A stretch of 64,000 bases of DNA from Hydrocarboniphaga sp965279055. Lineage in GTDB: Bacteria > Pseudomonadota > Gammaproteobacteria > Nevskiales > Nevskiaceae. The notes below the pieces were generated by a model. That model saw nothing but the letters and a program-made list of their open reading frames with translations. It was not told the origin of the DNA and made no database searches. A program made the translations under genes and the position numbers. This document shows, piece after piece, positions 1 through 8,761 of the stretch. Position 1 is the first letter of the stretch; each line of letters begins with the position of its first letter. Location of the stretch: positions 3,906,001-3,970,000 of the forward strand of contig NZ_OZ257125.1 in NCBI RefSeq assembly GCF_965279055.1, in the 5' to 3' direction.

Positions 1-855
1 GTGCTCGCCAGCGGCACCAAGAGCTTTTCCTGTGCGCTGATGCTGGCCGCCGAAGGCGACGGCATTCTCAAGCGCAGCGACGTGGTCGCCGACACCATCA
101 CCGAATGGAAATCCGATCCGAACAAGTCCAAGGCCAGCCTGCTGCAGTTGCTGAGCCTGCAGAGCGGCCTGTCGACCAACCCGGACTACAAGCCGGCGGA
201 TGTCGCCGATCTGGACACCTACCAGCTGGCGATCGACGACCCGGCGAACTACGCGCCCGGCCAGGCCTTCATCTACGACCCGCTCGCGTTCCAGGCGTTT
301 GCGCTGATGTTCGAGCGCCGCAGCGCCGGCACCGACCCGATCGACTACCTGCAGAGCCGCGTCTTCGGCAAGCTCGGCATCAGCGGCGACGACTATGTCT
401 GGCAGCGCGACGCGGAAGGTCATCCGCAGATGGCCGGCGGCGCCTCGATCAGCGCGCCGGTGTGGGCGCGATACGGCCAGATGATGCTGCAGCACGGCAC
501 CTGGCAGGGCGCGCGCGTACTGCCGGCGCAGGGCGTCGAGGACTGCCTGACCTACCCGAATCCGGCCTATCTGGGCTACGGCATCACCTGGTGGCTGAAC
601 CGCGACGTCGGCGACACCTACGACGCCAGCGTCGACGTGGTGCCGGCCGACGGCCTCGCCGCCACGGGCGCCAACCAGATCGCGCCGCGTGCGCCATCCG
701 ACATGGTCATGGCCGCCGGCACCGGCCACCAGCGAATGTACCTGCTGCCGACGCAGCGCCTGGTCGTAATCCGGCTGGCGCCGCTCACCACCGAACTCGA
801 CGAATGGTCCGACGACGAGTTTCTGGCCCGGCTGCTGGCGGCGAGCACCAGCTAG
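1..855 (+). CDS. Serine hydrolase, beta-lactamase class C / penicillin-binding fold (5' end missing)
   Basis: The frame is open from the first base, so the true start and any signal peptide probably lie upstream; the GTG at base 1 need not be the start. The visible 284 residues begin at an S-x-x-K nucleophile motif (SGTK, residues 4-7). Around residue 92 a Y-D-P replaces the usual Y-x-N, and a GTGHQ segment near residue 240 sits where the third (KTG/HxG-like) motif is expected. In this superfamily the serine attacks beta-lactam, peptide or ester substrates; the CubicO/esterase branch is most likely, but substrate cannot be told. A strong hairpin terminator follows the stop. Confidence 0.75.
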   Translation: MLASGTKSFSCALMLAAEGDGILKRSDVVADTITEWKSDPNKSKASLLQLLSLQSGLSTNPDYKPADVADLDTYQLAIDDPANYAPGQAFIYDPLAFQAFALMFERRSAGTDPIDYLQSRVFGKLGISGDDYVWQRDAEGHPQMAGGASISAPVWARYGQMMLQHGTWQGARVLPAQGVEDCLTYPNPAYLGYGITWWLNRDVGDTYDASVDVVPADGLAATGANQIAPRAPSDMVMAAGTGHQRMYLLPTQRLVVIRLAPLTTELDEWSDDEFLARLLAASTS

Positions 856-862
856 CGCCACC

Positions 863-938
863 AAAGGCCTTGCAGTCCGGCGACGCCGTTCCGCGGCTCG
901 TCGCCAGCGCGCAGCAAGGCCTTTCATTAACTTTTTTT
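863..938 (+). terminator. Rho-independent terminator after the serine hydrolase
   Basis: An 11-bp perfect stem (AAAGGCCTTGC at 863-873 with GCAAGGCCTTT at 914-924) encloses a second stem (GGCGACG / CGTCGCC). A T-rich tail with seven consecutive T follows at 932-938. It isolates the hydrolase gene from the peroxidase operon. Confidence 0.8.
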
Positions 939-956
939 AACTTGTTGGTTGGTAGT

Positions 957-975
957 GAGAATGATTAGCTTTAGC
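957..975 (+). promoter_or_regulatory. Fur-box-like operator before the peroxidase operon
   Basis: GAGAATGATTAGCTTTAGC matches the classical 19-bp Fur consensus (GATAATGATAATCATTATC) at 14 of 19 positions, including most of the two NAT motifs. It lies about 70 bases before the peroxidase ATG, in an unusually AT-rich stretch for this window. Inference: iron-replete Fur represses the downstream three-gene operon. Confidence 0.6.
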
Positions 976-1045
976 TTCACTGCCACGTCGGCAGTCTGAA
1001 CGGGGCCGCCCATGCAGCGGCCCCTGCCTCGGGGGCTGAAGCGTA

Positions 1046-2260
1046 ATGAATGCCGTTGTTCCGTTCCGCGTCCGCGGAGCCCTGGCCTTTGGCCTGATTG
1101 GCGCAGTGACGCTGCTGCTCGGCGCCTGCGGCGGCGGTGCGGACCTGCCGCCTGCGACACCCGCGCAGACGCTGTCGCCGACCGCCGCGCTGGGCGAGAA
1201 AATCTTCTTCGACCCCTCGCTGTCGGCGTCCGGCGCGCTGTCCTGCGGCAGCTGCCACAACCCCGGCCGCGCGCATTCCGGCAGTGACGGCCTGGCGGTG
1301 CCGCTGGGCGGCGTCGACCAGCGCACGCCGGGTTTTCGCAATGCGCCGTCGCTGCGCTACCTGGATCTGACGCCGGCGTTTTTCTTCGACAGCGAAGGCA
1401 CGCCGACCGGCGGCTTCAACCGCGACGGCCGCAGCGACAGTTTCGCCGCGCAGTCACGTCGTCCGCTGCTGGCCGCGCACGAGATGGCCAACGGCGATGC
1501 CGCGACGTTCGCCGCCAGGCTTGCCAGGGCCGCCTATGTCGCCGAGTTCACCGCCGTCTACGGCGCCGGGGTGTTCGACGATGCCGAAACCGCGCTGGAT
1601 CGCGCCAGCCAGGCGCTGCAGGCCTACGAGCAGCAGGACAGCGACTTTCATCCCTACAGCAGCAAGTTCGACGATTTCCTGCGCGGCAAGCAGCAGCTCA
1701 GCGAGCCGGAGTTGCGCGGCTATGCGCTGTACAACAACCCGCAGAAGGGCAATTGCGCGGGCTGCCATCCGAGCGGTGTGGTCGCCGGCCAGCTGCCGCT
1801 GTTCACCGACTTCACCTACGACAATCTCGGCGTGCCGCGCAATGCCGACATCCCCGCCAACGCCGACGCCGGCTACTACGATCTGGGCCTGTGCGGCCCG
1901 GACCGCGGCGATCTGGTCGCCGGTCACCCGGACCTGTGCGGCGCCTTCAAGGTGCCGACCTTGCGCAACATCGCGCTGACCGCGCCGTACTTCCACAACG
2001 GCCGCTTCGCCACGCTGAAGGAGGCGCTGCAGTTCTACGTGCAGCGCGATACCAACCCGGAGAAGTGGTATCCGGCCGGTGCCGATGGCGTGCGCAAGTT
2101 CGACGATCTGCCGGCGCCGTACCAGAAGAACGTCAATACCACCGAAGTCCCGTACAACCGCAAGCCCGGCGATCAGCCGGCGTTGTCCGACGCCGAAATC
2201 GACGACGTGATCGCGTTCCTCAACACCCTCACCGACGCCGATCTCGCGTCCGCCGAATAA
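1046..2260 (+). CDS. Di-heme cytochrome c peroxidase / MauG-family lipoprotein
   Basis: This 404-residue protein begins with a lipoprotein signal (LLGAC, lipidated Cys28), so it is membrane anchored in the periplasm. It carries two c-type heme motifs, CGSCH (67-71) and CAGCH (237-241), spaced as in bacterial di-heme peroxidases and MauG relatives. Such enzymes reduce hydrogen peroxide with electrons from small cytochromes, or oxidise a partner protein. It is first in a tight operon with a porin 12 bases downstream and an FMN-binding protein after that. A Fur-like site lies upstream, which suggests induction in iron limitation. Peroxidase versus MauG-like activity cannot be decided from sequence. 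Confidence 0.88.
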   Translation: MNAVVPFRVRGALAFGLIGAVTLLLGACGGGADLPPATPAQTLSPTAALGEKIFFDPSLSASGALSCGSCHNPGRAHSGSDGLAVPLGGVDQRTPGFRNAPSLRYLDLTPAFFFDSEGTPTGGFNRDGRSDSFAAQSRRPLLAAHEMANGDAATFAARLARAAYVAEFTAVYGAGVFDDAETALDRASQALQAYEQQDSDFHPYSSKFDDFLRGKQQLSEPELRGYALYNNPQKGNCAGCHPSGVVAGQLPLFTDFTYDNLGVPRNADIPANADAGYYDLGLCGPDRGDLVAGHPDLCGAFKVPTLRNIALTAPYFHNGRFATLKEALQFYVQRDTNPEKWYPAGADGVRKFDDLPAPYQKNVNTTEVPYNRKPGDQPALSDAEIDDVIAFLNTLTDADLASAE

Positions 2261-2272
2261 GACAGCCCCTCC

Positions 2273-3628
2273 ATGAACCCGAACCCGCACTCCAACAAAG
2301 CACCGCTGTTTTCCCTGACCGCGATCAGCCTCGCCGCCGCGATGTTCGCGGCGCCGGCTGATGCCGCCGCCGACGCCGATGCGCTGGCGCAGAAGCTCGA
2401 CGCGCTGGCCGCGCAGGTGCAGGCGATGCAGAAGGAAATCGCCGAACTGAAAGCGCAGAACGAAGCCCTGGCGGCGCAGCAGGAGGCCGGCGCCAGGCCC
2501 GCCGCCACCACCACCGCCGCGGGCGCGAGCGGCGCCGCCGGCGGACATGCCGGCGCGGCAACCGTGGCCGCCTCCGACGACCGGCAGCTGTCGATCTACG
2601 GCTACGGCGAAATCGCCTACAGCAACTACGATCACGACGATTCGCGCACCCAGGCCGACCTCAGCCGCGCGGTGTTCGGCTTCGGCTATCGCTTCAACGA
2701 CAGCACCCACTTCCTGTCGGAATTCGAGTTCGAGCACGCGGTGACCTCGGCCGACGACAGCGGCGAAGCCGAAGTCGAGCAGTTCTACGTCGATCACTCG
2801 TTCAATCCCTATATCAGCGCCAAGGCCGGCCTGTTCCTGATTCCGTCCGGCCTGATCAACACCGCGCACGAACCTACGCGTTACTACGGCGTGCTGCGCA
2901 ACCAGGTCGAGACCGCGATCATCCCGAGCACCTGGCGCGAAGGTGGTGTCGGCCTGCATGGCAGCAGCGACCTGGGCCTGTCCTGGGATCTGGGCCTGAC
3001 CACCGGAATGAAGCTCGCCAACTGGGATTTCACCGGCAGCGACGGCAAGGAGAGCCCGTTCGGCGCGATCCACCAGGAACTGCAGTTTGCCTCCGCCTCG
3101 GATCTGTCGCAGTACCTGTCGCTGGAATACGACGGCATCGCCGGCCTGCGCGTCGGCGGCTCGGTGTTCACCGGCGAAGTCGACCAGAGCCAGCCCGGCA
3201 TTCCGGGCAATCCGCGCGCCACGCTGTGGGAAGCTCACACGCGTTATCTGGCGCATAACCTGGACCTGGCGGCCTTGTATGCGCACGGCAGCATCAGCGA
3301 CACCGCGGCGCTGAACCTGGCCAATGTCGGCCAGCCGACACCAATCCCGAAGGACTTCTACGGCTGGTATCTGCAGGCGGCGTACAAGGTCTGGCAGCAC
3401 GGCAGCTATTCGGCCTCGCCGTTCCTGCGTTACGAGCGCTACAACACCGGATCGAGCTTCGCCGCGCAGCCGGCCGGCCTGGGCACCGCCGCGTATCCGC
3501 TGGAAAGCGTGCAGACCATCGGCATGAATTTCTATCTCGATCCGAACGTGGTGCTGAAGATCGACTACCAGAACTTCGACGTGCTCGACGACGACCGCTT
3601 CGATCTCGGCATCGGCCTGACGTTCTGA
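2273..3628 (+). CDS. Outer-membrane porin with N-terminal coiled coil
   Basis: The 451-residue protein has a signal peptide (cleavage near residue 32). A short heptad-like coiled coil follows (about 36-70, rich in L/A/Q/E) and then an Ala/Gly/Thr-rich linker. The rest is an alternating aromatic beta-barrel pattern ending in Phe (GIGLTF), the usual signal for outer-membrane insertion. The coiled coil plus barrel recalls phosphate- or carboxylate-type trimeric porins, but substrate is unknown. It sits 12 bases after the di-heme peroxidase gene and 3 bases before the FMN-binding gene, so all three are probably co-transcribed under the same Fur-like site. Confidence 0.82.
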   Translation: MNPNPHSNKAPLFSLTAISLAAAMFAAPADAAADADALAQKLDALAAQVQAMQKEIAELKAQNEALAAQQEAGARPAATTTAAGASGAAGGHAGAATVAASDDRQLSIYGYGEIAYSNYDHDDSRTQADLSRAVFGFGYRFNDSTHFLSEFEFEHAVTSADDSGEAEVEQFYVDHSFNPYISAKAGLFLIPSGLINTAHEPTRYYGVLRNQVETAIIPSTWREGGVGLHGSSDLGLSWDLGLTTGMKLANWDFTGSDGKESPFGAIHQELQFASASDLSQYLSLEYDGIAGLRVGGSVFTGEVDQSQPGIPGNPRATLWEAHTRYLAHNLDLAALYAHGSISDTAALNLANVGQPTPIPKDFYGWYLQAAYKVWQHGSYSASPFLRYERYNTGSSFAAQPAGLGTAAYPLESVQTIGMNFYLDPNVVLKIDYQNFDVLDDDRFDLGIGLTF

Positions 3629-3631
3629 GTC

Positions 3632-4156
3632 ATGCGTGAGCTGCGTCGTCCGCTGCTGGCCTTGTTGCTGTGCGTGAGCGCGGCGAAGGCCAGCGCCGAA
3701 GAACAGGTGATGGCGCCCGAGCGTTTTCTGGCGCACGCGTTTCGCGAGGAGACGCCGAGCGAGCAGATCATCTGGCTCGACGCGCCGCTGCAATCGCGGC
3801 TCAGACCGATCCTGCGCCACGCGTATCCGCAGGCACGGCTGCGCTACTGGCGCGCCGGCGCCCGCAGCGCCTGGGTGCTGGACGAAGTCGGCAAGGAGTT
3901 CCCGGTGACCGCCGGCTTCGTCGTCAACGCCGGCCAGATCGAGCGCGCGAACCTGCTGATCTACCGCGAAAGCCGTGGCGGTGAAATCCGCTTCCCGTCG
4001 TTCCTGAACCAGTTCGCCGGCCAGCATCTGGACGGCGGCGACCAGCTCACGCCCGACGTCGACGGCATCAGCGGCGCGACCTTGTCGGTGGATGCGATGC
4101 GGCGCATGGCGCGCGCGGCGCTGGCGCTGGCCGCCGCGGCCGACGCCAAGCCCTGA
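3632..4156 (+). CDS. Periplasmic FMN-binding domain protein (covalent flavin type)
   Basis: The protein has 174 residues with a signal peptide (about 1-22) and one FMN-binding domain. The segment DGISGATLSV (144-153) contains the SGAT motif whose Thr (150) is, in this family, covalently loaded with FMN by the flavin transferase ApbE. Related proteins (NqrC, RnfG and extracellular electron transfer flavoproteins) pass electrons in the periplasm. It closes the peroxidase-porin operon, starting 3 bases after the porin stop. No ApbE gene is in the window, so loading would depend on an enzyme elsewhere. Inference: it hands electrons to or from the di-heme protein, perhaps in iron reduction. Confidence 0.82.
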   Translation: MRELRRPLLALLLCVSAAKASAEEQVMAPERFLAHAFREETPSEQIIWLDAPLQSRLRPILRHAYPQARLRYWRAGARSAWVLDEVGKEFPVTAGFVVNAGQIERANLLIYRESRGGEIRFPSFLNQFAGQHLDGGDQLTPDVDGISGATLSVDAMRRMARAALALAAAADAKP

Positions 4157-4220
4157 GGCTTTCCGCCGAGGAGCGCCGGCCGGACTTGGTATCCTTCCCG
4201 CTCACGAATCGAGCGAAGCC

Positions 4221-4877
4221 ATGTCCGCCACGCTGAAGTGCGAAATCATTCCGGTCACGCCGTTCCAGCAGAACTGCTCGCTGGTCTGGGACCCGACGAC
4301 GATGCGCGGCACGCTGGTCGACGCCGGCGGCGAGATCGAACGGCTGCTGGAGCGCGTCAAACATCACGGCGTCACGCTAGAGAAACTGCTGGTCACGCAC
4401 GGCCATCTGGATCATGCCGGCGGCGTCGCCGATCTGGCCGAGCAGCTCAAGCTGCCGGTGGAGGGCCCGCATCGCGACGACGAATTCTGGATTCAGGGCA
4501 TGCCCGAAGCCGGCCGCAACTACGGCTTCCCGCCGCTACGCAGTTTCACGCCGGACCGTTGGCTGGTGGACGGCGACACCGTCACCGTCGGCACGATGAC
4601 GCTGGACGTGATTCATTGCCCCGGCCACACGCCCGGTCACGTCGTGTTCCATCACCCGCTGTCGAAAGCGGCGTTCGTCGGCGACGTGATCTTTCAGAAC
4701 TCGATCGGCCGCACCGACTTTCCGCGCGGCAACCACGCCGACCTGATCCGCTCGATCCGGCAGAAGCTGTTCCCGCTCGGCGACGACATCACCTTCGTGC
4801 CCGGCCATGGCCCCTTGTCGACCTTCGGCCGCGAGCGCGCGAGCAATCCGCACGTGTCCGATCGCGCGGTCGGCTGA
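4221..4877 (+). CDS. Metallo-beta-lactamase-fold hydrolase, YcbL / glyoxalase II-like
   Basis: The ATG at 4221 gives 218 residues, the usual length of YcbL-type proteins; an upstream in-frame extension reads through the previous gene and was rejected. Metal ligands are visible as THGHLDHAGG near residue 60, CPGHTPGH near 135, GDVIF near 158 and VPGHGP near 195. Members hydrolyse thioesters such as S-lactoylglutathione, using two metal ions in the cytoplasm. The phosphoesterase gene starts 10 bases later, followed by a YhiN-type gene, so a three-gene operon is likely. Confidence 0.87.
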   Translation: MSATLKCEIIPVTPFQQNCSLVWDPTTMRGTLVDAGGEIERLLERVKHHGVTLEKLLVTHGHLDHAGGVADLAEQLKLPVEGPHRDDEFWIQGMPEAGRNYGFPPLRSFTPDRWLVDGDTVTVGTMTLDVIHCPGHTPGHVVFHHPLSKAAFVGDVIFQNSIGRTDFPRGNHADLIRSIRQKLFPLGDDITFVPGHGPLSTFGRERASNPHVSDRAVG

Positions 4878-4887
4878 AGCCAGGGCG

Positions 4888-5640
4888 ATGCGCGTCGCGC
4901 TGCTGTCGGACATTCACGGCAACGCGCTGGCACTGGAAGCGGTGCTGCTCGACGTTGCCGGCGAGCGCGTCGATGTGCTGATGAATCTCGGCGACATCTT
5001 CTATGGCCCGCTGTGGCCGCGGCGCACCTGGGAGCTGCTGCGCACGCTGGACGCGGTGACGATCGTCGGCAACGAGGATCGCTTGCTGTTCGAGGCGACC
5101 ACCGAACACAGCGCGAGTCATCCGACGATCGCCTACAACCTGCGCGATCTGGGCGACACGCCGATCGAGTGGATGCGCGAGCTGCCGGCGACGACGCAGG
5201 TCGACGAGATCTACGCCTGTCACGGCACGCCGCACAGCGACACCACCTACCTGCTCGAAGACATCAGCAGCGGCGACGCCGTGCTGCTCGGCGAAACCGC
5301 CATCAGGGCGCGTCTCGGCGCGATAGACCGGCGCGTCGTCGTCTGCGGCCACTCGCATACGCCGCGCGCGATCACGCTCGGTGACGGCACGCTGATCGTC
5401 AATCCGGGCAGCGTCGGCCTGCCCGCTTACGACGATGATCTGCCGCTGCCGCATCGCATGCAGACCGGAACACCGCACGCGCGCTGGGCGCTGCTCGAGA
5501 AAACCGCGCAAGGCTGGCGCGCCGAACTGCGCTCGACGGCTTACGACTATGAGCGCGCGGCGCGGCAAGCCGAAACCTTGCAGCGCCGCGACTGGGCGCT
5601 GTGGCTGCGCAGCGGCCGAGCGCACATTCCGTCGCCTTGA
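4888..5640 (+). CDS. Calcineurin-type metallophosphoesterase
   Basis: The 250-residue protein holds all family blocks: LLSDIHGN at the N-terminus (D-x-H), LGDIFYG (GD), VGNED in place of GNHD, YACHGTP and CGHSHTP (G-H-x-H). These bind two metal ions in YfcE/MJ0936-like phosphodiesterases. Physiological substrate is unknown. The stop codon overlaps the ATG of the next gene by one base (TGATG), suggesting translational coupling with the flavoprotein gene. Confidence 0.87.
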   Translation: MRVALLSDIHGNALALEAVLLDVAGERVDVLMNLGDIFYGPLWPRRTWELLRTLDAVTIVGNEDRLLFEATTEHSASHPTIAYNLRDLGDTPIEWMRELPATTQVDEIYACHGTPHSDTTYLLEDISSGDAVLLGETAIRARLGAIDRRVVVCGHSHTPRAITLGDGTLIVNPGSVGLPAYDDDLPLPHRMQTGTPHARWALLEKTAQGWRAELRSTAYDYERAARQAETLQRRDWALWLRSGRAHIPSP

Positions 5641-6818
5641 TGGACTACGACGTCGTCATCATCGGCGGTGGTGCCGCCGGACTGTTCTGCGCGTTCAACG
5701 CCGGCTATCGCGGCCGCAGCGTGCTCGTCGTCGAGCACGCCAACAAGGTCGGCAAGAAGATCCTGATGTCCGGCGGCGGTCGCTGCAATTTCACCAATCT
5801 CGACGTGCGGCCCGATCGCTATCTGTCCGCGAATCCGCATTTCTGCAAGTCGGCGCTGGCGCGCTACAAGCCCGAGGCGTTCATCGAGCTGGTCGATCGC
5901 CACGGCATCGCCTGGCATGAAAAGGAGCTCGGCCAGCTGTTCTGCGACGAGTCGTCCAAACAGATCCTGCAGATGCTGCTCGCCGAATGCGAATACGCCG
6001 GTGTGCGCGTCGAGACGGATTGCAGCGTGCAGCGCGTGCAGCAGCGCGACGGCGGCTTCACCGTCAACACGTCGCTCGGGCCGGTGCAGGCCGGCAAGCT
6101 GGTCGTCGCCACCGGTGGCCTTTCCATCCCGACGATGGGCGCCAGCGGCTTCGGTTACGAAGTGGCGCGACAGTTCGGCCACAGCATCCGGCCGACACGC
6201 GCCGGCCTGGTGCCGCTGACGCTTTCCGGCAAACCGCTGGAGCAATGGCAGGATCTGAGCGGCCTGTCGCTGGCGGTGGAAGCGAGCTGCAACGGCACAC
6301 GCTTTCGCAACCAGATGCTGGTCACGCACCGCGGTCTGAGCGGCCCGGCGATGCTGCAGATTTCCTCTTATTGGCAACCGGGCCATGAGCTGCGCATCGA
6401 TCTGCTCGCCGGCGACAACGCACTCGCGTTTCTGCAAGGCGCACGGCGCGACCGGCCGAACATCGAGCTGAAAACCGCGCTGACGCCGCCGCTGCCAAAG
6501 CGTTTCGCACAGCGCTTCGTCGAGGTCCAGGGCTACGACGCGCGGCCGCTGAAGCAGTATCGCGACAGCGAGCTGGCCGAGATCGCGGCGGCGCTCGGCG
6601 AATGGCCGATCGTGCCCAATGGAACCGAAGGCTATCGCACCGCCGAGGTCACGCTGGGCGGCGTCGATGTCGACGAGGTGTCGTCGTCGACGATGGAATC
6701 CAGGCTCGTGCCCGGCCTGTACTTCATCGGCGAGGTCGTCGACGTGACCGGCTGGCTCGGCGGCTACAACTTCCAGTGGGCCTGGGCATCGGGACACGCG
6801 GCGGCGAAAGCACTCTGA
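5640..6818 (+). CDS. YhiN/HI0933-family FAD flavoprotein
   Basis: The start ATG overlaps the preceding TGA by one base, giving 392 residues. The N-terminus is a classical FAD dinucleotide motif (VVIIGGGAAGLFCA), followed by the family block GKKILMSGGGRCNFTN. The C-terminus contains the second FAD block (GLYFIGEVVDVTGWLGGYNFQWA). Length and blocks fit the BaiN/YhiN group of putative NAD(P)H- or FAD-dependent oxidoreductases, whose substrates are mostly unknown. A long REP hairpin follows the stop. Confidence 0.88.
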   Translation: MDYDVVIIGGGAAGLFCAFNAGYRGRSVLVVEHANKVGKKILMSGGGRCNFTNLDVRPDRYLSANPHFCKSALARYKPEAFIELVDRHGIAWHEKELGQLFCDESSKQILQMLLAECEYAGVRVETDCSVQRVQQRDGGFTVNTSLGPVQAGKLVVATGGLSIPTMGASGFGYEVARQFGHSIRPTRAGLVPLTLSGKPLEQWQDLSGLSLAVEASCNGTRFRNQMLVTHRGLSGPAMLQISSYWQPGHELRIDLLAGDNALAFLQGARRDRPNIELKTALTPPLPKRFAQRFVEVQGYDARPLKQYRDSELAEIAAALGEWPIVPNGTEGYRTAEVTLGGVDVDEVSSSTMESRLVPGLYFIGEVVDVTGWLGGYNFQWAWASGHAAAKAL

Positions 6819-6827
6819 TTGATGCAC

Positions 6828-6896
6828 CTGTAGGAGCGGGCTTGCCCGCGACTGTGCCCTGCAACGGCCGAGTCGCGGGCAAGCCCGCTCCTACAG
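6828..6896. repeat. REP family A, inverted pair (CTTGCC subtype)
   Basis: CTGTAGGAGCGGGCTTGCCC runs into CGCGACT, then a 17-base spacer, then the exact reverse complement, giving a 26-bp perfect stem. It lies between the YhiN-type gene and the SDR gene, which run in the same direction. Confidence 0.9.
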
Positions 6897-6967
6897 TCGA
6901 TCGTCAATTAAGGACAGAGCCAATTCGGAAAGCGCACAATCGCCCGAATGCCCTGGAGAACGCCTGC

Positions 6968-7807
6968 ATGAAAGACTTCAAAAATAAAGTCGCGGCCATC
7001 ACCGGCGCCAGCTCCGGCATCGGCCGTGCGCTGGCGGTGGATCTTGCCAAGCGCGGCTGCAACCTGGCGCTGGCGAGCAACTCCAATGTGGCCGGGCTGG
7101 CTGAGACTCATGCGATGGCGACCGACCTCGGCGTCACCGTGACCTCGAAGAAAGTCGATGTCTCGAAGCGAACGCAGATGCAGGCCTGGGCCAAACAGGT
7201 CGTGCGCGATCACGGCCAGGTCAACCTGATCGTCAACAACGCCGGCGTCGCCCACGCCGGCACCGTGCTCGGCAGCGACTACGCCGATTACGAATGGGTC
7301 ATGGGCATCAACTACTGGGGCGTGGTCTACGGCACCAAGGAATTCCTGCCGCACCTGATCGCCAGCGGCGAAGGCCATATCGTCAACGTGTCCAGCGTTT
7401 TCGGGCTGTTCGCGCAGCCGGCGATGAGCGCCTACAACTCCAGCAAGTTCGCGGTGCGCGGCTTCACCGAATCGCTGCGCCAGGAACTGGATATGGCCAA
7501 CAACGGCGTCAGCGCGACCTGCGTGCATCCCGGCGGCGTCAAGACCAACATCGCCAGCAACGGGCGCTTCTCGGCCAGCGTCGCCGACGTCACCGGCAGC
7601 AACAGCAGCCAGAGCCGCGACAGCTTCGAGCTGCTGCTGCGCACCACGCCCGAGGCTGCCGCAAAAGCGATCGTCGCCGGCATTCGCCGCGACGCGCGGC
7701 GCGTGCTGATCGGCCTGGATGCGCGTGCCGGCGACGGCATGCAGCGCCTGCTGCCGTCGCGCTACCAGGATCTGGTCACCGGCGCGATGCGCCTGATCAA
7801 GCGCTAG
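6968..7807 (+). CDS. Short-chain dehydrogenase/reductase
   Basis: The ATG at 6968 gives 279 residues of a classical SDR. TGASSGIG near residue 14 binds NAD(P), NNAG marks the central strand, and Ser (NVSSVFG) plus YNSSK give the catalytic Ser-Tyr-Lys set. The C-terminus is longer than in minimal SDRs. Substrate is unknown; similar proteins are often annotated as acetoin- or fatty-acyl-related dehydrogenases. The inositol-monophosphatase-like gene starts 9 bases after its stop, so the two are probably co-transcribed. Confidence 0.87.
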   Translation: MKDFKNKVAAITGASSGIGRALAVDLAKRGCNLALASNSNVAGLAETHAMATDLGVTVTSKKVDVSKRTQMQAWAKQVVRDHGQVNLIVNNAGVAHAGTVLGSDYADYEWVMGINYWGVVYGTKEFLPHLIASGEGHIVNVSSVFGLFAQPAMSAYNSSKFAVRGFTESLRQELDMANNGVSATCVHPGGVKTNIASNGRFSASVADVTGSNSSQSRDSFELLLRTTPEAAAKAIVAGIRRDARRVLIGLDARAGDGMQRLLPSRYQDLVTGAMRLIKR

Positions 7808-7816
7808 GAACACCAC

Positions 7817-8638
7817 ATGAACTCCGCCCTGATCGACACCGTCAGCGCGCTGCTGGCGCAAGCCGCCAGCGACATCGTGCTGCCACGCTTCCGCTCGCTG
7901 CGCGCCGAAGACGTGTCGGAGAAATCGCCGGGTGAAATCGTCACCGTGGTCGATCGCGCGGTCGAGGCGATGCTGATTCCGCAGCTGACCGCACTGCGCG
8001 CCGGCTCGCGGGTGGTCGGTGAAGAAGGCGTGTCGGACAACCCGGCGCTGCTCGGCGGACTCGAGTACGGCGAGGTCTGGGTCGTCGATCCCATCGACGG
8101 CACCAACAACTTCGTTCACGGCCGCGAGGACTTCGGCATCATGGTCGCGCTGCTGCGCGACGGCGTGTCGCAGATCGCCTGGATACAGTTCCCGCTGACG
8201 GGTTCGATCGCGATCGCCGAGCGCGGCAGCGGCGCGTATTTCGACGGCCAGCGTCTGCAGTTGGCGCCGCGCGCCGAAGGCCGCGAAGACCTGCTGCGCG
8301 GCATCGTCAAGACCGGCTACATGCCCGAGCCGATGCGTGGCACCGTCGACGCTCGCGCCGAGCGCCACGTGCAACAGCGCGTCGCCGGCACGCAGAGCGC
8401 CTGCGGCGATTACCTGTCGTACGCGCTGGGCGATCCGGATTTCGCGCTGTACTGGCGCATGCTGCCCTGGGATCACGCGCCCGGCACCTTGTTGCTGACC
8501 GAGGCCGGCGGCCACGTCGCAAGGCACGACGGAAGCGCGTATCGCGCCAGCGACAACGGCAAGGGTCTGCTGGTGGCGCGAAGCAAGGAAGTCTGGGACG
8601 AGGCACAAAAACGGCTGCTTTCGTCAGGCGGGTCGTAA
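7817..8638 (+). CDS. Inositol monophosphatase-family phosphatase
   Basis: The protein has 273 residues with the three metal-binding blocks of the family: GEE (68-70), DPIDGTNNF (91-99) and WDHAPG near residue 219. This Mg-dependent fold covers inositol phosphatases (SuhB), fructose-1,6-bisphosphatases and 3'(2'),5'-bisphosphate nucleotidases, and sequence alone does not choose between them. Its stop codon lies in the loop of a terminator hairpin. Confidence 0.86.
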   Translation: MNSALIDTVSALLAQAASDIVLPRFRSLRAEDVSEKSPGEIVTVVDRAVEAMLIPQLTALRAGSRVVGEEGVSDNPALLGGLEYGEVWVVDPIDGTNNFVHGREDFGIMVALLRDGVSQIAWIQFPLTGSIAIAERGSGAYFDGQRLQLAPRAEGREDLLRGIVKTGYMPEPMRGTVDARAERHVQQRVAGTQSACGDYLSYALGDPDFALYWRMLPWDHAPGTLLLTEAGGHVARHDGSAYRASDNGKGLLVARSKEVWDEAQKRLLSSGGS

Positions 8639-8653
8639 CCTGCCGGTTTTTTT
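8627..8653 (+). terminator. Terminator overlapping the phosphatase stop codon
   Basis: GGCGGGT (8627-8633) pairs with ACCTGCC (8638-8644), with one G-U pair, around a four-base loop. A run of seven T follows at 8647-8653. The TAA stop (8636-8638) sits in the loop and stem edge. Confidence 0.65.
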
Positions 8654-8677
8654 GTCGCGCCAAGGCAGTCTGCACCT

Positions 8678-8744
8678 GTAGGAGCGGATCCTATCCGCGA
8701 CTGAGGCTGGGAGTTCACCGTCGCGGATAGGATCCGCTCCTACA
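8678..8744. repeat. REP family A, inverted pair (CCTATCC subtype)
   Basis: TGTAGGAGCGGATCCTATCC plus GCGAC is repeated as its exact reverse complement after 17 bases. It lies between convergent genes (phosphatase and HMG-CoA reductase) and may end transcription from either side. Confidence 0.9.
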
Positions 8745-8761
8745 AAAAGCAGTTGCAGCGG

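Noticed and set aside
1454..4027. 857-codon open frame on the minus strand
   Set aside because: It lies antisense to the peroxidase, porin and FMN-binding genes, has low-complexity Arg/Ala/Gly-rich content and no family match; it is a by-product of high GC.
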